NCBI GenBank assembly: GCA_003524365.1
Contig: DQHS01000202.1
Span: forward strand, 22,119-43,286
Length of the DNA stretch: 21,168 nt
Direction: 5' to 3'
DNA from: Cellvibrio sp.
GTDB lineage: Bacteria > Pseudomonadota > Gammaproteobacteria > Pseudomonadales > Cellvibrionaceae
Shown here piece by piece: positions 8,929-15,664 of this stretch. Under the pieces are notes generated by a model. It did not search any database and was not told the origin of the DNA. It saw nothing but the letters and a program-made list of their open reading frames with translations. A program made the position numbers and the translations under genes. Position 1 is the stretch's first letter; each line of letters begins with the position of its first letter.

Positions 8929-8978
8929 ACCAGCACTTTATTATTAACATTCATTACGATCTCTCACAGCAGTAGCCG

Positions 8979-9608
8979 ATGCAATCCAAACACGCTCCAC
9001 TAATATCCTTTCTACTCGTTATCGGTGTGCATGCCGGAGTGATGGCAGCGGTAATTCTATGGCCATCAACCACCAAACCCGTCGAAATTCTTATGCCAAC
9101 CATTCAGGGTGTGCTGGTTATGGCAGAACCCAAACAGGCCCTACCACCGCCACCAGAACCACCGCCACCACCCCCAGAGAAAAAGCCCGAGCCCAAACCG
9201 GTACCCAAACCACCACCTAAAGCACCGCCGTCGGAACGTGCGGTAAAAGCACCGGAACCTGAACCAGCTCCGCCACCGGCAGAAAAACCAGCAGAGTCAA
9301 CACCAGCTGTACCCGCGCCCGCTCCGATACTACCGCCGCGCGCAGAAGCAGACCAACTGAGTAATCCGGCGCCGATCTACCCCAGTTTGTCGCGCAGGTT
9401 GCGCGAAGAAGGCATAGTTGTATTGGAGATACTGATCAAAGCCGACGGTAGCGTAGGCGAGATCAAAATAAAGAATTCCAGCGGTTTTAAACGGTTGGAT
9501 GAGACGGCGGTAAAAGCGGTGAAGCAATGGCGTTATCACCCGGCAACCCAAGGCGATAAAAAAATCGATTTTTGGTACGAACAACCCGTTGAATTTAATT
9601 TGCGTTAA
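8979..9608 (+). CDS. tonB: TonB energy-transduction protein
   Basis: A 209-residue protein that carries inner-membrane proton-motive energy to TonB-dependent outer-membrane receptors. It has one N-terminal membrane helix (about 7-28) containing His18, the position of the functionally important His of E. coli TonB. A proline-rich periplasmic spacer follows (about 55-120, with runs of prolines and Glu/Lys-Pro repeats). The C-terminal TonB domain covers about 127-209 (YPSLSRRLREEGIVVLEILI, then VKQWRYHPA). The ribosome-binding site is weak. It is first in an operon with exbB and exbD and sits behind a Fur-like site, so an iron or haem uptake role is likely. In polysaccharide degraders it could also serve glycan receptors. 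Confidence 0.93.
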   Translation: MQSKHAPLISFLLVIGVHAGVMAAVILWPSTTKPVEILMPTIQGVLVMAEPKQALPPPPEPPPPPPEKKPEPKPVPKPPPKAPPSERAVKAPEPEPAPPPAEKPAESTPAVPAPAPILPPRAEADQLSNPAPIYPSLSRRLREEGIVVLEILIKADGSVGEIKIKNSSGFKRLDETAVKAVKQWRYHPATQGDKKIDFWYEQPVEFNLR

Positions 9609-9676
9609 TTTCTTCACTTTTTGTTTTTTGTGCTTTTCATTTTTGTACTTTCTTTTGTTTAGTAGTCGAGGCTTAT

Positions 9677-10393
9677 ATGGATTCACCTTACGGCATAGCG
9701 TCCATTTGGGCGCAGGGCGACGCGATCATGAAAGGCGTCGCGGTTATTTTGTTAATTATGTCCATCGCCAGTTGGTGGGTAATCGTCGTGCGTGCATGGG
9801 GCTTGTGGCGTTTGCGCCATCCAGCGCAAGGTTTAAATGATTTCTGGCATGCGCAGAGTTTTGCTGAGGGCTTGCGCACCCTTGGTGAAGATCGTGCTTC
9901 GCCGTTCCGCCACTTGGCGGAAGAAGGCCAGGCAGCGCTCGACCATCACACCAATCACAAAACGGATTTGCACGGACACTTGCCACTTGCTGAATGGCTT
10001 ACTGCGTGTCTGCGCGGCTCCATCGATGAAAGTGCCGAGCGTTTACAACGCGGTTTGGCAATTCTTGCATCAGTGGGATCAACAGCGCCCTTTGTAGGAT
10101 TGTTCGGTACCGTGTGGGGAATTTATCACGCACTTGTTGGTATCGGTATTTCTGGTCAAGCGAGCATCGATAAAGTTGCAGGCCCAGTAGGTGAAGCCTT
10201 GATCATGACCGCATTTGGTTTGGCCGTGGCGATTCCTGCAGTACTGGGCTACAACGCCCTCTCACGCGCTAACAAAGGTATGCTCAACAAACTCAACCGT
10301 TTTGCGCATCAATTGCACGCCTACTTCATTACCGGCAGCCCCATGCAAAACAAAGGCGTTATTACCAAACTCACTCCACGCAAGGAGGTGTAA
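9677..10393 (+). CDS. exbB: ExbB proton-channel protein (MotA/TolQ/ExbB family)
   Basis: A 238-residue inner-membrane subunit of the TonB motor. GAGG stands five bases before ATG 9677. The family layout is clear: TM1 at about 17-39 (GVAVILLIMSIASWWVIVV), a long cytoplasmic loop, TM2 at about 128-156 containing the signature STAPFVGLFGTVWGIYHAL, and TM3 at about 172-195 (GEALIMTAFGLAVAIPAVLG). It could be mistaken for TolQ, but the linkage to tonB and exbD and the absence of tolR/tolA support ExbB. It lies 68 bases after tonB and three bases before exbD. Confidence 0.93.
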   Translation: MDSPYGIASIWAQGDAIMKGVAVILLIMSIASWWVIVVRAWGLWRLRHPAQGLNDFWHAQSFAEGLRTLGEDRASPFRHLAEEGQAALDHHTNHKTDLHGHLPLAEWLTACLRGSIDESAERLQRGLAILASVGSTAPFVGLFGTVWGIYHALVGIGISGQASIDKVAGPVGEALIMTAFGLAVAIPAVLGYNALSRANKGMLNKLNRFAHQLHAYFITGSPMQNKGVITKLTPRKEV

Positions 10394-10396
10394 ACC

Positions 10397-10810
10397 ATGG
10401 CCTTCGGCGGTGGACTCGACGACGAACCGGATGTAATGAATGAGATCAACATGACGCCGCTGGTGGATGTTATGTTGGTATTACTGATTATTTTTATTAT
10501 TACTGTGCCGGTATTAACCCACTCAGTGAAAGTGGATTTGCCGCGCGCAGATAACACCCCCAATGAATTAAAACCAGAAACAGTCAATCTGGCGGTAAAT
10601 GCCGAGGGCCACATCTATTGGAATGAAGCCCAAGTCACTATGGAAGAACTGGAACTGCGTCTTGCCACTGAAGCGAGTAAACAACCCCAGCCAGAGATCC
10701 ATATTCGCGGCGATAAAACGGTGGATTACGAACACGTGATAAAAACCATGGCGGCGGTGCAGCGAGCGGGAATTTTAAAATTAGGATTTGTGACTGAACC
10801 CGGCAACTAG
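10397..10810 (+). CDS. exbD: ExbD, TonB-system motor subunit
   Basis: A 137-residue inner-membrane protein with one N-terminal helix (about 21-42) that carries Asp24 in MTPLVDVMLVLLIIF. This is the proton-carrying aspartate, equivalent to Asp25 of E. coli ExbD. The rest is the periplasmic domain, ending IHIRGDKTVDYEHVIKTMAA and GILKLGFVTEP. A strong ribosome-binding site, AAGGAGGTG, lies inside the end of exbB, and the gap is only three bases, so the two are probably translationally coupled. The terminator stem begins inside this gene's last codons and includes its stop. Confidence 0.94.
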   Translation: MAFGGGLDDEPDVMNEINMTPLVDVMLVLLIIFIITVPVLTHSVKVDLPRADNTPNELKPETVNLAVNAEGHIYWNEAQVTMEELELRLATEASKQPQPEIHIRGDKTVDYEHVIKTMAAVQRAGILKLGFVTEPGN

Positions 10811-10824
10811 CCGGGTTCTTTTTT
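10796..10824 (+). terminator. Terminator of the tonB-exbB-exbD operon, overlapping the exbD stop
   Basis: Perfect nine-base arms GAACCCGGC (10796-10804) and GCCGGGTTC (10810-10818) enclose a five-base loop that contains most of the exbD stop codon. Six T follow. The T tract also reaches the stop codon of the minus-strand gene ending at 10823. Confidence 0.9.
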
Positions 10825-10966
10825 AATGCTGGACAGGTTTTGGCTGAGCGTCCAAACGCCAGGGTTTACCATCGCAGGTTGAGTAACTCGAACAACCTGG
10901 CTGGCAACCACGACAGGGTAAACGTACTGGGGGGTTATTCTCTTTAGCATCGGGCTTGTGCGGCAT
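10823..10966 (-). CDS. Small four-cysteine protein of unknown function (47 aa)
   Basis: The frame stays open further upstream, but ATG 10966 has GGAG five bases before it, and the product then begins MPHKPDAKENN. Four cysteines (18, 21, 25, 31) form the pattern C-x2-C-x3-C-x5-C within LPCRGCQPGCSSYSTC, followed by DGKPWRLD. The spacing suggests a metal or Fe-S site, which is inference. I have an impression that short proteins with a Cys cluster followed by GKPWR occur in related gammaproteobacteria, but I cannot name a family. There is no signal peptide or membrane helix. It is convergent with exbD, and its stop codon touches the operon terminator. The upstream part of the longer frame (residues before this Met) crosses a terminator-like hairpin, so I leave it out. 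Confidence 0.55.
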   Translation of the reverse strand: MPHKPDAKENNPPVRLPCRGCQPGCSSYSTCDGKPWRLDAQPKPVQH

Positions 10967-11071
10967 ATTCGCTCCGTGGTGAGTGTGATTTTTGGTTGCA
11001 ACCTTCAAACCCTTGTACGAAGAGAACGCCAGCTTGGGTGCACCACGGCGATAATATTTAACACTCCTATC

Positions 11072-11103
11072 AAAAAACCCCACAGTGCGAGCTGCGGTTT
11101 TTT
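11072..11103 (-). terminator. Probable terminator downstream of the 105-aa gene
   Basis: Six A (11072-11077), a GC-rich imperfect stem (CC...CAG / CTG...GG) with a six-base loop, and six T (11098-11103) make a hairpin with a T tract on either strand. On the minus strand it lies about 100 bases past the 105-residue gene and just before the small cysteine gene, separating the two. Confidence 0.6.
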
Positions 11104-11205
11104 GTTTATTCACCCAAACACAAGCCAGGGTATGGGGAAAAAGTGTTAGCGCGCTAATCCGCTGAAGCCGAAGAAACTGTCCCGGAGTAGTTATGAGGGC
11201 GGCGG

Positions 11206-11523
11206 TTAATGCTGGTGCAAGTACTTTTTGGTGAGTGCCATGAAGCGTGGAGTCGGGCCAATGTCTTCATAGATGGCATCGCCCATTTCATCCGTGGCGA
11301 CCACTTTGGTTCCTTGTATATAGGGAAAACTCGCCTCCAATTGCCCTAACGCCGCCGACAGCAATTCACAGATCAATTGCTCTTTGGTGCGTTTGGGGTA
11401 CATCTCTGCCAAGGCATCCAATCGCGCAGCGTCCTCAACTAACAAATGCACTGCATAAGTTTCTTTGGTCAGCTTACCGTGAGCGTGAGCCTCCCATTGC
11501 GCAACAAGTTCTTTTAACGACAT
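11206..11523 (-). CDS. Conserved 105-aa protein with ribbon-helix-helix-like core, function unknown
   Basis: AAGGAG eight bases before ATG 11523 supports the start. The protein resembles a short family seen in Pseudomonas and relatives that databases often label type 1 pili tip component; I see no pilin feature, signal peptide or membrane helix that would support that name. Residues about 19-62 fit the ribbon-helix-helix pattern: a strand with alternating residues (ETYAVHLLVEDAARLDAL), then a helix, a turn (MYPKRTKEQ) and a second helix (LICELLSAALGQLEA). The C-terminal part, with VVATDEMGDAIYEDIGPTPRF, is acidic. A small DNA-binding or antitoxin-like regulator is possible, but no toxin partner is adjacent. 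The gene is alone on its strand, with its own probable terminator. Confidence 0.75.
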   Translation of the reverse strand: MSLKELVAQWEAHAHGKLTKETYAVHLLVEDAARLDALAEMYPKRTKEQLICELLSAALGQLEASFPYIQGTKVVATDEMGDAIYEDIGPTPRFMALTKKYLHQH

Positions 11524-11765
11524 AACAGCAACTCCTTCGTCCTAAGTGTGGGGGTAACCAAGCTTTTTTTACGCTTGTTTTTTTTAATATCCCGCTACTG
11601 AGTGTAGATCAGGGATGCAACCACACGGTGCATTGTTTGGTGAATATTTCACAGCTTTTCACACTCATTGTGCACACCCGAAAATGGCGCGCAGGCGTAA
11701 TCTGGAAATGAAGGGTATTACCCGATGCATTGATGAAGGAAAGTGATTAACAAAGGAGCGCTGTT
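11524..11765. other. Intergenic region between divergent small genes
   Basis: It holds the upstream regions of the 105-residue gene (-) and the 49-residue gene (+). A weak plus-strand hairpin, CAAGC (11559-11563) with GCTTG (11573-11577) followed by eight T, looks like a terminator, but no plus-strand gene precedes it. A 13-base symmetric sequence, GTGAATATTTCAC, lies at 11640-11652. No clear promoter boxes could be fixed. Confidence 0.4.
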
Positions 11766-11915
11766 ATGAAAGAGTTAAATGCGTTAATCGATTATGTGTT
11801 GACTCTTCTGTCATCACCCACCGTATCAACCTGTGTTGTGGCATCGGTTGTTGTGCCGTCGCTAATGGTATCGCTAATGCTAGCGTCATGGCTGCTAGCA
11901 GCGGCGATGCTGTAA
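11766..11915 (+). CDS. Small hydrophobic protein, probably single-pass membrane (49 aa)
   Basis: ATG 11766 has a good ribosome-binding site, AGGAG, seven bases upstream. The product begins MKELNALIDYVLTLLSSP and continues into a long hydrophobic stretch, about residues 20-49 (STCVVASVVVPSLM, then ASWLLAAAML), ending right after it. An N-terminal amphipathic part with a C-terminal membrane helix is the simplest reading. The gene contains a direct repeat of TCGCTAATG. No family is recognised. Small membrane peptides of this kind include regulators of membrane enzymes and type I toxins; nothing here decides between these. It lies between the 105-residue gene (divergent) and the MocR-type gene (convergent). 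Confidence 0.5.
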   Translation: MKELNALIDYVLTLLSSPTVSTCVVASVVVPSLMVSLMLASWLLAAAML

Positions 11916-11943
11916 GCATGCAGTGTTACCAATATTGCTGCAC

Positions 11944-13398
11944 TCACTCACGGGCATTAATAACATTCGCCAGCCGATGAATGTATTTTTCCATCTCATC
12001 TGCTTGCACTTGTGCATAACCCAGCATCAACCCGTTGCACAAAATACTTCCCGTCGCCAAACGGCTGAGCGGCTGGGTATAAACACCCTGCGCTAACGCA
12101 GCATCACTCACGCTCACATCATTGAGTGACTCAGGCAGTGCTATGCTCAATTGAATACCGGATGATCCACCGTAAATGGTGGCGATATCACCGAGATGTT
12201 TATGTATCGCGGCCACTAATGCATCGCGTCGCGCTGCATATAAACGGCGCATCTTTTTAAGATGATTGGCAAAATGACCCGCGCGCAGAAATTCGGCGAG
12301 GGCAAGTTGATCCACACTGCGACCACGTAAATATCCCAGCGTTAACATTCCAACAAAAGGCTCAACCAATCCTTTCGGTACCACCATGTAGCCAATGCGC
12401 AATGCCGGAAATAATGTTTTGCTAAAGGTACCGAGGTAAATCACCGGTGCATCAACTACCAGCCCCTGCATGGCCGGTAGCGGAGGACCATCGCGACGGA
12501 ACTCGCTGTCATAATCATCTTCAATAATTAATGCGCCGTGTTTTTTTGCTGCTTCAATTAGTGCAATCCGACGTTCAATACTCATCACACTGCCGAGCGG
12601 AAACTGATGCGATGGTGTTGTATAAATTAATTTGGGCGTGAATTTTTCCCACTCTTTTTTAGTCGGCGAAATGCCGTCTACATCTACCGCGATGCCGCGC
12701 ACATTCAGTTCTGCAGCTTTTAATGATTGAAATGCACCACCGTAACCGGGATTTTCAATCCAGACGGTATCGCCAGCACTTGCCAATGCATGCGCGCAAA
12801 TACCCAGGCTTTGCTGGGTGCCATCTGTAATAAAAATTTGCTCCGCGCTACACACAACTCCACGCGTGCTGGTGAGATGCTCTGCGATGGCAGCACGCAA
12901 TGCCGGCTCACCGGCAGCATTAGCGTAATCGAGTTGCTGGTAACTGATGTCTCGCCAAACACGCTCTAAACAGCGGCGCCAAATCGCAATAGGAAAATGG
13001 GCCAATGCAGGCACACCCGACATAAACGCAGTAAAAGCACCGTGAGGATCAGACGGCCAGGGTGTTAACTGTGCGCGCGCAGAAAGCTGCCGTGGCTCAC
13101 TGAAATTCACATCTGCCGAAGAACTTATAACTGTTGAAAGATTTGATGCAACACAGGTGCTGCGCCCGGACGATATCAACAAACCTTCCGTCACTAACTG
13201 CTCATAGGCATAGAGCACTGTGTTGCGCGATACCTTAATTTCTGTGGCCAGCGAACGGCTGCCGGGTAATTGCATGCCCGCTTTAAGATGCCCGTGCAAA
13301 ATCGCATCGCGCAGGCAATGGTAAAGCCGGCGTTGCTGCGATTGCTTCGGGCCGGATTGTTTTGCGTTGTGCTGATCGAAGAGAAACTGGTAATCCAT
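11944..13398 (-). CDS. MocR/PdxR-type regulator: GntR helix-turn-helix fused to aminotransferase fold
   Basis: A 484-residue PLP-dependent transcription regulator. The N-terminal winged helix-turn-helix of GntR type covers about 22-85 (LPGSRSLATEIKVSRNTVLYA, split by the turn). The C-terminal fold-type-I aminotransferase domain covers about 115-480. The PLP lysine is Lys327 in GTFSKTLFPALRIGY; IIEDDYDSEF (291-300) supplies the aspartate that contacts the cofactor ring; TDGTQQSLG and NPGYGG are the usual binding loops. In this family the aminotransferase domain senses PLP or an amino-compound and usually controls a divergent gene. That neighbour here is a PNPOx-like flavin protein, and a symmetric site lies between the two. 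It could be a PdxR-like regulator of vitamin B6 or a regulator of the neighbour only; the effector is not readable. Confidence 0.93.
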   Translation of the reverse strand: MDYQFLFDQHNAKQSGPKQSQQRRLYHCLRDAILHGHLKAGMQLPGSRSLATEIKVSRNTVLYAYEQLVTEGLLISSGRSTCVASNLSTVISSSADVNFSEPRQLSARAQLTPWPSDPHGAFTAFMSGVPALAHFPIAIWRRCLERVWRDISYQQLDYANAAGEPALRAAIAEHLTSTRGVVCSAEQIFITDGTQQSLGICAHALASAGDTVWIENPGYGGAFQSLKAAELNVRGIAVDVDGISPTKKEWEKFTPKLIYTTPSHQFPLGSVMSIERRIALIEAAKKHGALIIEDDYDSEFRRDGPPLPAMQGLVVDAPVIYLGTFSKTLFPALRIGYMVVPKGLVEPFVGMLTLGYLRGRSVDQLALAEFLRAGHFANHLKKMRRLYAARRDALVAAIHKHLGDIATIYGGSSGIQLSIALPESLNDVSVSDAALAQGVYTQPLSRLATGSILCNGLMLGYAQVQADEMEKYIHRLANVINARE

Positions 13399-13399
13399 G

Positions 13400-13443
13400 T
13401 GGCCCTAAAACTTTTAATAAAAGTGGATCTTATTATAGGGCCA
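13400..13443. promoter_or_regulatory. Operator-like region between the MocR-type gene and the PNPOx-like gene
   Basis: Perfect eight-base arms TGGCCCTA (13400-13407) and TAGGGCCA (13436-13443) bracket the region. Inside lies a second symmetric element, ACTTTT-AAT-AAAAGT (13410-13424), and the sequence AAAGTGGATCTTA (13420-13432), close to the AAAGTGGW(T)CTA motif I recall for PdxR of Corynebacterium. Nested symmetry next to a MocR-type gene suggests the regulator's own binding site. Binding is inferred. Confidence 0.5.
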
Positions 13444-13511
13444 GCGACGGGTTAATCTAAATGCTTAATCCATCGCTATTAACAAAAATCACAATCAAAA
13501 AAAGGAACAGA

Positions 13512-14171
13512 ATGAACAATCCATCCACTAGCGCTCCATCCACACGTACACGTATTCGTCGCCTGCCTGAGCTGGCCAATTATGAGCGGCATGCGCTTTA
13601 CGAGATTATCGATCAATCCTATGTATGTCATATCGCATTCAACGACGGCGAGAGCACGCACTGCATGCCTACCGCTTGTTGGCGACAAGACGATTATCTT
13701 TATATTCACGGCTCCAATGGCGGGCGATTAACAAAAACGCTTTTGGCTGGAGCGCAGGTGTCGATTGCGATCACTCATATCGATGGCTTGGTGCTCGCAC
13801 GCTCTGCATTTAGCCACACGATGAATTATCGCTCGGCAGTTATTTATGGAGTATTTGAAGCAGTGGAAGGAAATATAAATAAAATGGCGGCGATGGATAC
13901 GTTTATGGACAAAATTGCCGAGGGGAGAAAAACCGAAGCGCGACCCGGCAATGATAAAGAATTGGCAGCGACCAGTGTGCTGCGCATTTCACTCGCCGAA
14001 GCGGCGACGAAAATCAGTAATACTAATCCCGTCGATAAAGAAGAAGATTTGGATTTGCCAGTGTGGGCGGGGGTGTTGCCCATGAGTGTAAAACATGGCG
14101 AACCGATTCATATGGAAAATGGTGCGATTGCAACGCCGGATTATGTAACTCACTGGCAAAAAAGCGTGTAA
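13512..14171 (+). CDS. Pyridoxamine-5'-phosphate-oxidase-like FMN split-barrel protein
   Basis: A 219-residue cytoplasmic protein of the flavin split-barrel class (Pyridox_ox_2-like). ATG 13512 is preferred over the more upstream ATG 13461 because AAAGGAAC lies just before it and the extra 17 residues look non-coding. The fold is indicated by RRLPELANYERHALYEIIDQ followed by SYVCHIAFNDGE, then DDYLYIHGSNGGRLTKTLLAG (a phosphate/FMN-binding-type strand and loop) and VSIAITHIDGLVLARSAFSH. It is not the classic PdxH; members of this subgroup bind FMN, F420 or haem, and many have no known substrate. It is divergent from the MocR-type regulator, a common pairing, so its expression probably answers to that protein. 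The C-terminal WAGVLPMSVKHGEPI is typical of the subgroup. Confidence 0.85.
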   Translation: MNNPSTSAPSTRTRIRRLPELANYERHALYEIIDQSYVCHIAFNDGESTHCMPTACWRQDDYLYIHGSNGGRLTKTLLAGAQVSIAITHIDGLVLARSAFSHTMNYRSAVIYGVFEAVEGNINKMAAMDTFMDKIAEGRKTEARPGNDKELAATSVLRISLAEAATKISNTNPVDKEEDLDLPVWAGVLPMSVKHGEPIHMENGAIATPDYVTHWQKSV

Positions 14172-14218
14172 CGATTTTTCGTACTGCAACCACAACCACA
14201 ACCACAACAAAAAATCGT
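14171..14218. repeat. CAACCA hexamer repeat flanked by an inverted repeat
   Basis: Three copies of CAACCA plus CAACAA (14187-14210) lie between the perfect arms ACGATTTTT (14171-14179) and AAAAATCGT (14210-14218). It is directly downstream of the PNPOx-like stop codon. The transcript would form a weak stem closing an unstructured C/A-rich loop. Confidence 0.6.
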
Positions 14219-14225
14219 CATCAGA

Positions 14226-14253
14226 AACGCACCAATATTCCCTTTGGTGCGTT
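14226..14253. terminator. Hairpin between convergent genes, no T tract
   Basis: Perfect ten-base arms AACGCACCAA and TTGGTGCGTT enclose an eight-base loop. It lies between the PNPOx-like gene (+) and rsgA (-), where a shared terminator is expected, but neither side has a proper T run. Confidence 0.45.
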
Positions 14254-14276
14254 CCAAATTTTACTTCCTGTTACTA

Positions 14277-15326
14277 TTAATAATCCCCGCGTTTTTCGCG
14301 CGCGCGTGCTGTAGCCGCTTTATGCAACACTTTCCATTTCGCTCGTTCATCAATACGCTCAAGCGCCGTCTGCTGGCTACGCCTGACTTCGCGCAATAAT
14401 TTTTGATAATTATGTAAGCGATCAGCATCAACTACATCGCGCACAGCACAACCGGGCTCATCTTTGTGTTCGCAGTCGCGAAAACGACAAGTCATCGCCA
14501 GCGTTGCTATATCATCAAACGCACGCCCAAGCGATTCTTCATCCGCATCCGGGCTCCAGCTGCGCAAACCTGGCGTGTCGATAATACATGCACCCTTTGT
14601 GCATTGGTGCAAAGATCGAGTTGTCGTTGTATGTCGCCCTTTACTATCATCTTTGCGTACATCACCGGTTGGCTGTGCGCTGGATGTGAGTGTATTGGTT
14701 AATGTGGATTTTCCTGCTCCCGATGAACCCAACATTACGACCGTTTGCCCCGGACTCAACCATGGGGCCAACACCGTTACCGTACTTTCACTCAGCGCAT
14801 TCACTGCAATAATAGGTATTTGAGTTGGAAGGCGCTGTTGTATTTGCTCCAATTTTTCATCCGCATCACTGGCAATATCCTGCTTGGTTAATACGATTAC
14901 CGGCATCACCTGCGCTGCTTGCACTATCGCAAGGTAGCGCTCCATGCGGCGCATATTAAAATCATTATCCAAACCCATTACTAACAGTGCGGTATCGACA
15001 TTCGTTACCAATACCTGACGATTACCCTCATGCGTACGCCGTGCAATTTGTGTCACGGGCTCCATGCGCTGGCTAATCCAATACTCATCATTGGAGCGTG
15101 GCTCTACCAAGACCCAATCACCCACGGCGAGACTACTACTGATACCTGGTAATGCACGGACGCGGAGTTCAGCTTGCCCATTGTGCACACGCATCCATTC
15201 GCGCTGAATTTCAATAACACGCGCAGGAAATTCGGCTGCCGTATTGCTTTCCAGCATTAATAGTCGTTGTGCGATATAAGGTGTAAGACCAATAACACGC
15301 AGAGATTCAAAATCGATTTCGATCAT
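14277..15326 (-). CDS. rsgA: Ribosome small-subunit-dependent GTPase A (RsgA/YjeQ)
   Basis: A 349-residue circularly permuted GTPase that helps late maturation of the 30S subunit. An N-terminal OB-fold (about 35-95, with VGDWVLVEPR) precedes the permuted G motifs: G4 as TKQD (147-150), G1 as GSSGAGKST (200-208), switch region GRHTTTTRSL (230-239), and G3 as DTPG (250-253). The zinc site is Cys280, Cys285, His287 and Cys293 (CRFRDCEHKDEPGC). The C-terminal tail is basic and ends with AREKRGDY. The length matches E. coli RsgA, but the sequence looks like the paralogous form that many proteobacteria carry; a second copy elsewhere is possible. It is a single gene; the spacer upstream contains a small hairpin-covered ORF. 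Confidence 0.93.
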   Translation of the reverse strand: MIEIDFESLRVIGLTPYIAQRLLMLESNTAAEFPARVIEIQREWMRVHNGQAELRVRALPGISSSLAVGDWVLVEPRSNDEYWISQRMEPVTQIARRTHEGNRQVLVTNVDTALLVMGLDNDFNMRRMERYLAIVQAAQVMPVIVLTKQDIASDADEKLEQIQQRLPTQIPIIAVNALSESTVTVLAPWLSPGQTVVMLGSSGAGKSTLTNTLTSSAQPTGDVRKDDSKGRHTTTTRSLHQCTKGACIIDTPGLRSWSPDADEESLGRAFDDIATLAMTCRFRDCEHKDEPGCAVRDVVDADRLHNYQKLLREVRRSQQTALERIDERAKWKVLHKAATARAREKRGDY

Positions 15327-15483
15327 GATGGAAAACTTCCAATTTCGTTAAGCTCGCAGGCACGAGCAAGTGTATCGCGATTGTTAGTGACAACAAAAAC
15401 GCGATAATAAAAAACGAAGTGAAAGTCGGCGCGCGATTACGCGGCCATTAGGAAACCCGGGGAACGAGAATGCAGGCGGGTAA

Positions 15484-15522
15484 TCAGGCAGCCGACAGGA
15501 GAGCAATATCAAAGACGGTCAT
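15484..15522 (-). CDS. Possible 12-codon leader peptide upstream of rsgA
   Basis: ATG 15522 has AGGAG eight bases upstream. The predicted peptide is MTVFDIALLSAA followed by TGA, ending 157 bases before the rsgA start. The ribosome-binding site and start codon sit inside a hairpin (15495-15537). No homolog is known to me. It could be a regulatory leader or chance; expression is not shown. Confidence 0.3.
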   Translation of the reverse strand: MTVFDIALLSAA

Positions 15523-15537
15523 ATTTGAGGCTCCTGT
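15495..15537 (-). promoter_or_regulatory. Hairpin that covers the ribosome-binding site and start of the leader ORF
   Basis: On the minus strand, ACAGGAG (15531-15537) pairs with CTCCTGT (15495-15501) over seven bases, and AATAT pairs with ATATT over five bases above an asymmetric internal loop. The AGGAG is in the lower stem, and the AT of the ATG is in the upper stem. Such a structure could limit translation until opened by temperature, a protein or another RNA. Confidence 0.4.
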
Positions 15538-15664
15538 ACGGATTGAGAAGATAAACTGAATTAAACAGTTGCTAGTCTGTCACTGGCAATTTGATGAGTC
15601 AACGGACAGTTACAACTTTTTACACGGATGGAAATGGATTACATATTTTTTAAAAGATAAGTGC

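Larger units (their letters stand above)
15327..15664. other. Spacer upstream of rsgA, no larger gene
   Basis: This stretch of about 340 bases between rsgA and the cation-exchanger hairpin has no credible gene of ordinary size. The longest plus-strand frame here (15569-15904) runs antisense into the exchanger and has no ribosome-binding site. The minus strand carries the 12-codon ORF and hairpin listed separately. Confidence 0.5.

Noticed and set aside
9330..9686. 118-codon minus-strand frame
   Set aside because: It lies antisense to the end of tonB and the spacer, rich in Lys from an AT-rich stretch, with no family signature.
10967..11113. Upstream extension of the small cysteine protein to 96 residues
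   Set aside because: It crosses a terminator-like hairpin, and the internal ATG 10966 has the better ribosome-binding site.
11146..11157. 12-base palindrome TTAGCGCGCTAA downstream of the 105-residue gene
   Set aside because: It is symmetric but lies downstream of one gene and over 170 bases before the start of the next, so an operator role is poorly supported.
11559..11585. Terminator-like hairpin with eight T on the plus strand
   Set aside because: The stem is only five bases with an AT-rich loop, and no plus-strand gene precedes it; noted only in the intergenic entry.
15340..15450. Hydrophobic minus-strand frame running into the rsgA start
   Set aside because: It looks like a membrane helix but has no ATG or GTG start and follows an in-frame stop, so it is probably chance.
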